From Chromobotia macracanthus (Eukaryota; Chordata; Actinopteri; Cypriniformes; Botiidae), in contig JAZGTH010000122.1 of assembly GCA_036877525.1 (NCBI GenBank), positions 374,501 through 438,500 on the forward strand: a stretch of DNA of 64,000 bases, given 5' to 3'. Numbering within the stretch: the first letter of the stretch is position 1; each line of letters begins with the position of its first letter. The notes beneath the pieces were generated by a model that saw only the letters and a program-made list of their open reading frames with translations, was not told where the DNA came from and did not search any database. Positions 53,601 to 61,500 of the stretch are shown one piece after another. The position numbers and the translations under genes were made by a program.

Positions 53601-55458
53601 CTCTGGCCCAGCCTATGACCAGCCTGGCCACAATACAGACATAATTTGTGCTGCCTTCGGTGTTGACGTTCTTCAGGAGTGAGGTGAGTGAAACCTAGCT
53701 GTATCGGTTTGACATGGGTTAACATCTCTGGCATGGGACGAGACAAGGCACAAGAGGGACAGCGAGAATATATGAGGTTGTCGATTTGGATGGAAAGCTC
53801 AATGTTCTCATGCTGGGAAATGCCAGAGGTGTCACCATTGTTTCCCTCGTGGGTAGCTGTAATCCCTGGAGGGTTTTAACAAGCTCTTAGTGAGTGTAGT
53901 TAGCCAAACAAGCTGATGGTGATGCATGGTTAGCTGAGAAGATTGCACTGTTAGCTCAGAAGGTAATCGGGATATGGCTGCCGGATCGTCTTGTGGCAAA
54001 GTCTTCTGTAACGAAGGGTTGGAGGCGGTAGGATCCATTTGCAGCACTTTATTAGAGAATAACAGACAGGCAGGGTAAAACACCGGCAAACAGGTACAAC
54101 AGGGGTAAGGCAGATCAGAAACAGGCAAGGGTCGAGGCAGGCAGCAAACAATCAGAGTCCAGTATACACAATCCAAAAGGTCAGGGCAGGCAGCTAACAA
54201 TCAGGAACGATAAACAATCCAATCTGTAATAACTTTCCATACACAGGGTAAATCCAGACACAGGGTAAACGTTTAGTAATGTTAGCCGTGGGAAATAAGA
54301 CTTCGCAATGAACCAGAGTTTGCACAAGGCTTATACAGTGAGGGAAACAGGTGCAAAGGTAATCAGTCCCAGGAATGCAGCCTCATGGGAGTTGTAGTCC
54401 ACATGAATAACTAATATTCAGGTGATGGTTCCCTCTGGTGGTTTGGCAGTACAGTAGCCTTCACCGTAACAGTATTGTTGTTTTCTAAAAAATATATATT
54501 TAAAACAACTACAACTTTTTCTAAATAAAATAGGATTTGCAAACCCTTATATAGTTTTACCTTACAGGTAATGATTAGGAAGTGGTTACTGAACATTTAT
54601 TAAATAAGACCCTGTAATAAACATATTAAGAAAAACAAACATTAACATTTCTTATAATTTTATTTTTTTAAAGAAATTTTTAAGTTTAAACTTGCAACCG
54701 GATGGAATCCCTTCATTGTTAAATGCTTTAATCTTTATAGGTGTTGATATAAACACATTTGAATGCCCCTACTTTCCCAGTCAGGAAGAACAAATTTGGG
54801 GGTATGGTCTTTAATCAAATAAACTAGATGAAGACACAGAATGCTTACCCCTGATTAAGCATTTTTTATTGTTGTCAAAAATATCATTTTATGATAATGT
54901 AGGCACAGTGCACACATTGGATTCATTAACATATATATTATGTATGTGGGACAACGTGAAAATGTTTTAAAACAGAACCACTGCAGGTGTTATCAGACTT
55001 ACAGGAGAGATGGCTAATCGAAGTATGGTCCCATTTTTAATTTCGCCACGACTCTGAAAATTAAAAACAATTAAATTATTGCAACCATCTGTAAGTTTTC
55101 ATAAAAAACAGTAATGTGAATATATTGAGCAAGTCTTATATATCAAGGTGAGTGTAGTTTTGTCCCATCTGTGCACTGTACAGTTTAAACAGTGCAAAAT
55201 GGGTCCAAATGCCTCAAATTTTAAAACTGGTACAAAGATTTGATGCCACTAGCCTAACAACATTTGGCAACAGATCAATAAATTGTTTCTTATCAAAGTT
55301 TTCTCTTCATCAAAAACACTCATATAATCAAGCCAACGCCTTTAAGCGCCAACAATAATTATCATAATAATAAACTGTGCCCTCACTTCTCAACATTGTG
55401 TAATTTTAATCAGCTTGGAACTGCTATTTTACAAGTACCTTTGAATTATTGTGCTATA

Positions 55459-55549
<91 letters not shown>

Positions 55550-58500
55550 TAAACATCCCTTATAAATACCATAAATACGTAATTGCACTTAATTGTATGA
55601 GGTGTTAAAAGGGTCCTAATATGCCCTTTTACAAAGTCTGGATTTTGTTTTTGGGGTGTACTAGAACACGTTTTTATGCTTAATTGTTCAAAAAGCACAT
55701 TATTTTTCACATATTTTACATTATTACAACATGTCTCTTTCCAGTATATGCCAAACGCCCTGTTCAATTCTAAATTCTGTGAAGCCCCTGCTTCCTAAAC
55801 ATTTGATTTGGTCCCCCACTTAGAGCATGTTCCAAAAATGTCCCGCCCCTTACAATAACCATAAGCTTCATCTCTCTGGTGAATAGTAACAATCTGTCAG
55901 TTTTGCCTTTGGTTTAGATATTACACAATACAAACAAACAATAAGGATGACTTGTTGAATATTAGATCCATCTCTACAAAAGCACTTTTTGTTAATGTTG
56001 AGATCACAGATCATAACCTAGATGTGCTCTATTACATTAAATGAGTCTATCCTCCAAAATTACTGTTATAGGAATGAACCTCACCCAAGACAAAAAGGGA
56101 GGTGTTGCTGCACTTTACAGGAATATTTTATAAATTGTGCAGAGGTCTTATTTTAGATACAATTCTTTTGAAGTAATAGTGAAGTATTGGTGCTCAATAT
56201 AACTTCATCTGATGTAAATGATAAATCGACTTTGTGAGTTCTACTGGCTACTGTATATAGGCCACCAAGGAACCACACAGACGTTATCAAAGAATTCGCT
56301 GACTTTTTATCAGAAGTAGTATTGGTCACAGATCAAGTCTTAATTATTGGTGATTTTAATATTCATGTGGATAATGAAAAGATGCATTGGGTTTGGCTTT
56401 CAAAGACATTTAAACTATCAGGTTTCACGTGTCAGGATCCACTGTAATCGTACCCACTGTAATAGGATAGTATTAGATTTAATACTATCCTATGGTGCAA
56501 ATGTTGATGTTAATATCCTGCAGCAGAGCAAAGACATTTCAGATCATAATCTGATGTCCTGTTTAATACACTTACTTATTGTTGCAAAATCAGCCCCCAT
56601 GCTACAATACAGCAGAACAATAACTGCCACTAAAGATTGTTTTATCAACAATCTACCTGAACTGTCTCATTTCCTTACTATAACAGATAACTTTTAAAAC
56701 CTTGACAATAACAGAACATTAATAACAGTTAATAACATAAATTATTAACTTTCTCTTTTCTAACACCTCAGACACAGTTGCTCCTCTATGCTTAAAGATA
56801 AAGGACAGCAGTTGAACGCTGTGGTATAATGAGCATACTTGCATGCTAAAGAAAGCATCCCAGAAAATGGAGCATAACTGGAAGCAAACAAACTACAAGT
56901 ACTCCATACAGCATGGAAGGAGATTTACAAGCGTTGTAAAAGAAAAGTGTTAAAAGTTCCTTCTTCTGTTCATCCTGTCTCTAGCATCAGAAAAAAAATT
57001 CCACTTGTAAATGTAGCTTTGTAGACTTGGCTTGTTGGTTCTTAAGATAAACTGTTTAATTTTCTCTTTCTTTTAAGTCGTTTTGGATAAAAGCATCTGC
57101 TAAATGATTAAATGTAAAAACTCCAGATCTGCCTACTTTTCATGTCTTTAGAAGAAACGTCTCGGTTACATATGTAACCCTTGTACCCTGATAGAAGGTA
57201 CGAGACATTGTGTTGATGACGACACTAGGGGTTCATTCTTGGGAGTCCAGTCACCTCTGATCTTTGTAAAAAAGGAATTTGCATGCCAGTCTTCAGCCCG
57301 GATATCCAGGTATGTAAGTGGGCACTTCTGTGGTTCTCCTGACAGGAGGAGCACCAGTCCACAAAATGACAACATTTCAAGGCACAGAACTGCCTATTAG
57401 AGGGAACTCTTGCCTGAGCGATAGTGTCAATCACCGTAGTTGCTAAGTCCTCTGGCGTCACAGAAGCCAGATGTGGAGACTCCATAGGTCTGGTCTGGGG
57501 TGCCTAAGCATGCCCTGCCCGAGTGAGAAGGTCTTGGCAGGGCAATGCACCAGGGGGGAAGTGGCTGTCAGAAGCATGATCTCTAAGGATCAGATCTGGC
57601 TGGCTCAGAACTGGGCCACCAAAGGAACCTGGTGCTGCTCCACCTTGACCTTGCACAGAACCTGGCATGCCTCTCAACTCAGTCCTGAAGCCAGTGCTGG
57701 AGTGGTCTCATATGCATCAACATTTGCAGAGCTAACGCAGCTGGGGATGTCATATGCCCAGGAGCTTCTTAACAACTTATAAAGGGACTGCTGGCCTGTT
57801 TCTGCACACAAGCACTCCCAGATAACCTGAAGTCCCTGCTTCTGTGTGAGCTTCCTGAAGGGCAATCTGTGAAGTGCGCGATTCAGGGTACGCAGGTCTA
57901 GGATTGGCTGCAGCCCACGCTCTCCCTTGGGCACAATGAAGTAAGGGCTGTAGAAACCCCTGCTCATCTCAACATGACCTTGCTTTGCAGGACAGGAGCC
58001 TTCTCGCATCGTACAGAGATTGTCCTAAGACAGATTGTCCTAAGAAGCTACTATGACAGGTTTTGAAAGTGTGACCCAGACTCCAAATAGGTACAACCTG
58101 CTTCACCGTGTCGAGAGCGGGAGCCGCACAGCACAACATTCCCAGCGGACCAGCTGTGGACTCTCCTGTACTTAACTGTTTGCATCAGGCTGTTGTCAGT
58201 AAACTACTCTAAAAAGGGCTCAGTAGTGTCAGGGGTCAGAAAGACCCAGAAAGAGAGGAAAGAGAGGAGGCGCTCCCTCCCTAGGTCACCCATCTCAGGA
58301 CCGCTTAGAAACCCAGCAAGGCTTTTAGGGGTCTCTTGGTGGGCAGGTGGGGTGGCCCTCTTTTCTGAACAGCTTCTTAAGGACTCCTTAATAAGAGGAG
58401 GAGGCAGCACAAGGGGCCGAGGGGAGGTTGTGACTAGGCAGTATCGTTTCATTTTGCTGTTTCTTCTCCATCAAGAACTGCTGTGCCAACCTTGACAGTG

Positions 58501-61500
58501 TTGCCAAACAGGCCTGCTTGGGAGATTGGCCACAAGATTCAGCCAGAGATGCCTATCCTTGACCACAAGAGTGGACATCGACCCAGGATGCAGCTCTTGC
58601 ATTATAGCTGGATTAGACCTACCCTCGTGCAGGTCGTTCAAAGCCTTTGCCTGATAGACCTGCAAAATCACCATAGTGTGGAGGGCAGAGACGGCCTGTC
58701 CCGCAGCCATGTAAGCCCTCGCCTCCGAGGACGAGGAACTCACAGTGGCGGGAAGAGGGTCTTGGTTGGCCCCTACAAGTGGCATCATTCTGTGGGAATA
58801 GATGCACCGTGATCACATGTTTCACCTGGGGAATCACGATGTACCCCTTGGCTGCCCTGCCATCGAGGGAAGTGAGAGCAGACGAGCCGCAAAGCGATAA
58901 ACTTCTAACCTCTGTCCCTAAATGGTTTAGCTCCTCTCAGATTACAGTCCTTCATGCTCACTGTGATCTCAAAATTCTGGCCAGTTGATAATACCTAGAA
59001 TTTCAAAATCAAGAGTGGGTGGTAGATCCTTTTCCTTGGTCTTTCCAGTGTTGTCCGGCAGTCAGATACATTATGTCAGTTGAAATCTAGATGAAAAACC
59101 CACCTCTTTAATCTAGCCAACACATACTGCAGTGAGAATGTAATGGACTTCTTTATTAAACTTCCCATTATTCATTTACCTACCTCCAACTTGGTTAGAT
59201 TCTATATTTTTGTTCCCTGTCTAGTCACTGCAGTGTGATGGTTTAGCTGCAATTAGTAAAAATAACTGCAGCTAGGAATTAGGAAAATTATTTATAAATT
59301 CAGAGCCAGGAATTGACAAAAAATCCACATCCAATCCAAAATGGCCAACAACCTTTTTGGCGGAGCTAATGAATGTAATTTTGAAAGTTGTTTGACTTAA
59401 TGAGAACAATACATGTACCAAGTTTGGTGAGGTTTGGCTGTAGGCAAAACTAACCCTGCCACTTTAGTCAAAAGGGAGTGCTATAGGGCCCCCCACCACG
59501 TCCATGTTTTTGCCCATACCTAACGGCTGACGACAATGATCAAATTGACGACAAACGGCAAATTTCAAGTGCCTCAAATACATCTAAGTATGACTTTAAA
59601 GTTTGACATGTTACCATGGCAACAAAATTTAAGATATCACAAATCCTTCTACAGCATTACATCACGTATCACAAACCCTTTTACTGCATTACATCAGCCA
59701 TGCCTCTATATTATTCTGACAAAGTCTGAAGTGACTTGTCACCATCATTTTTATGTGTATGCCAAATTTCATGCTATTTTAAACATCAAATTTCATGCCA
59801 TTTCAAACCTCAAATACACCTGAATCTGTTTTTAAAGTTTGACACATTGCCACTGCAACAATATTTAAGATATTACAAATCGTTTTAGAACTTCATATCA
59901 GCCATGTTTCTACATTATTCTGACCAAGGCTGAAATTACCTGGCTAAAAGTAAATTGATTATTTTAAAGTTTGTTTAAAGTGACACACTTCCTGTTGCCT
60001 AGTGGTGGTGCTATGACCATGACTTTTAATAACTGTGACCGTTTACTTAAATCTATTTGTAGTCCAACAAGCATTTTGTTGTAGTTCTTAAAAAGTGATT
60101 TTTGTTAAAGAAAATATTTGCCTTTACAGTGTACTTTGAGTGTTGTAACTTCACAGATCTGTTTTTATGTTCAAAGAACATTTCACACTAATGTTCATAA
60201 AGTTAAATACAACATAGGACCCCTTTAATGACCCCTTCTCTTTCCCCGTCTGTCCCTGCTGAAGTCTATGTGTATATGTGCTTGAGGAATCTGGCTGAAT
60301 GTTCACACTCACTGTAAGCTGTTTTGAGTTAATCATTCATTTCTCCTTTATTGTAAGGTCATTAGTAAACAATGCTGATGTTGTGAGAACATCTCACCTG
60401 TTCAGTGATGTACAGCTGTTGACCATCAGCATAACGCAGGGCAAACTGCTCAGAGCCCGAGAGAGACCAGCTACACCCCCCAAACACAAACACCACACAA
60501 ACACAGACACAAACCCACAGACAAACACACACACAGTTAGATTTTTAGCTTCAAGCCCATCTCAGAAACTGTGCTGTTCCCAGCTAACATTTTTTTTCAC
60601 TGAACATTTGGGAATGTTTTTGGTTACCTACAGGGAATATTTCCAGAACTTCATTATTTGGTTCCCAAAAGCATAGCAAAATAGGAACCATATGGGAACT
60701 TTAGGGAAACATTCTGTTTGCTGTGGTTACTTTTCATGGTGACATTTATATTAACATTATAAAACTACTGAATGTTTCCTTGACATGTGCAAAACGGAAT
60801 GTTAGAAGACAAAGACAGTTAACTTTCCCTCCGAGAGGATAGCTTCTGATTGGATCATACATCTCTACAGGGTGTGACATCCTCACAGTTTAAAGACCAG
60901 TGTCTAAGAACACAAGCTCTTGCCTCTGTTTATCAGGTAATCTTCTACAGTTTCATCTTAGTCCTTTGAGGACTTTCATCAGGATGAGGATGCTGAACTG
61001 GATGTCTTTAGCAGACCTCTTAAGTCTGTGCCAGGGTACGGCCTTGTCTTTCCATTTATCAAAGGCCTTCTGCATCAAACTGGCTCTCTCTTAATAATAC
61101 AGCTGGAGCCTAAACTAACTGCATCAGGACACTTTCAATGGGCAAGACATGCAAATATCATACTTAGCCTTAATAATTGATGTATTAACTATCTTTAACC
61201 CTTTTACAGAGGTGTGTTGGGAAGTGATTAGGCTGTTGATCTGCTAAATTTCCAATAACTTTATATTTTATTCTTTACGCTGCTTTAACCTCTTGTATGT
61301 GTAATATGTGTGCTGTGTGTGAGAGAGAGTACAGTATGTTACAGTAGTATGTGTTTAGTCCAGTTAATAAAGTTTTGTTTTTATTACACTTGATGTTGTG
61401 GTAGTTCATGCTCATAATCTAGAGTCCCTAATAGTCCCTAATTCTACGATCCACTGTTAGTAGTATTATAACAAAGTGGAAGCAATTGGGAACAACAGCA

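Larger units (their letters stand above)
48955..54950. mobile_element. Long-arm foldback (terminal inverted repeat) element, split by nested LINE and Gypsy
   Basis: Left arm 48955-49790 is matched in inverted order by 54945-54478 and then 50809-50505. Examples: aatgtgtgcactatgcctac (48990) against the inverse of 54895-54920; cacttcctaatcgctacatg (49390) against the inverse at 54565-54590; aaaaatatagacttacagtt (49505) against the inverse at 50765-50790; ggggccacctcttacac (49733) against the inverse at 50558. Each arm is about 830 bases once the nested insertion is removed. The loop (about 49791-50504) has no frame above 75 codons. Confidence 0.8.
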
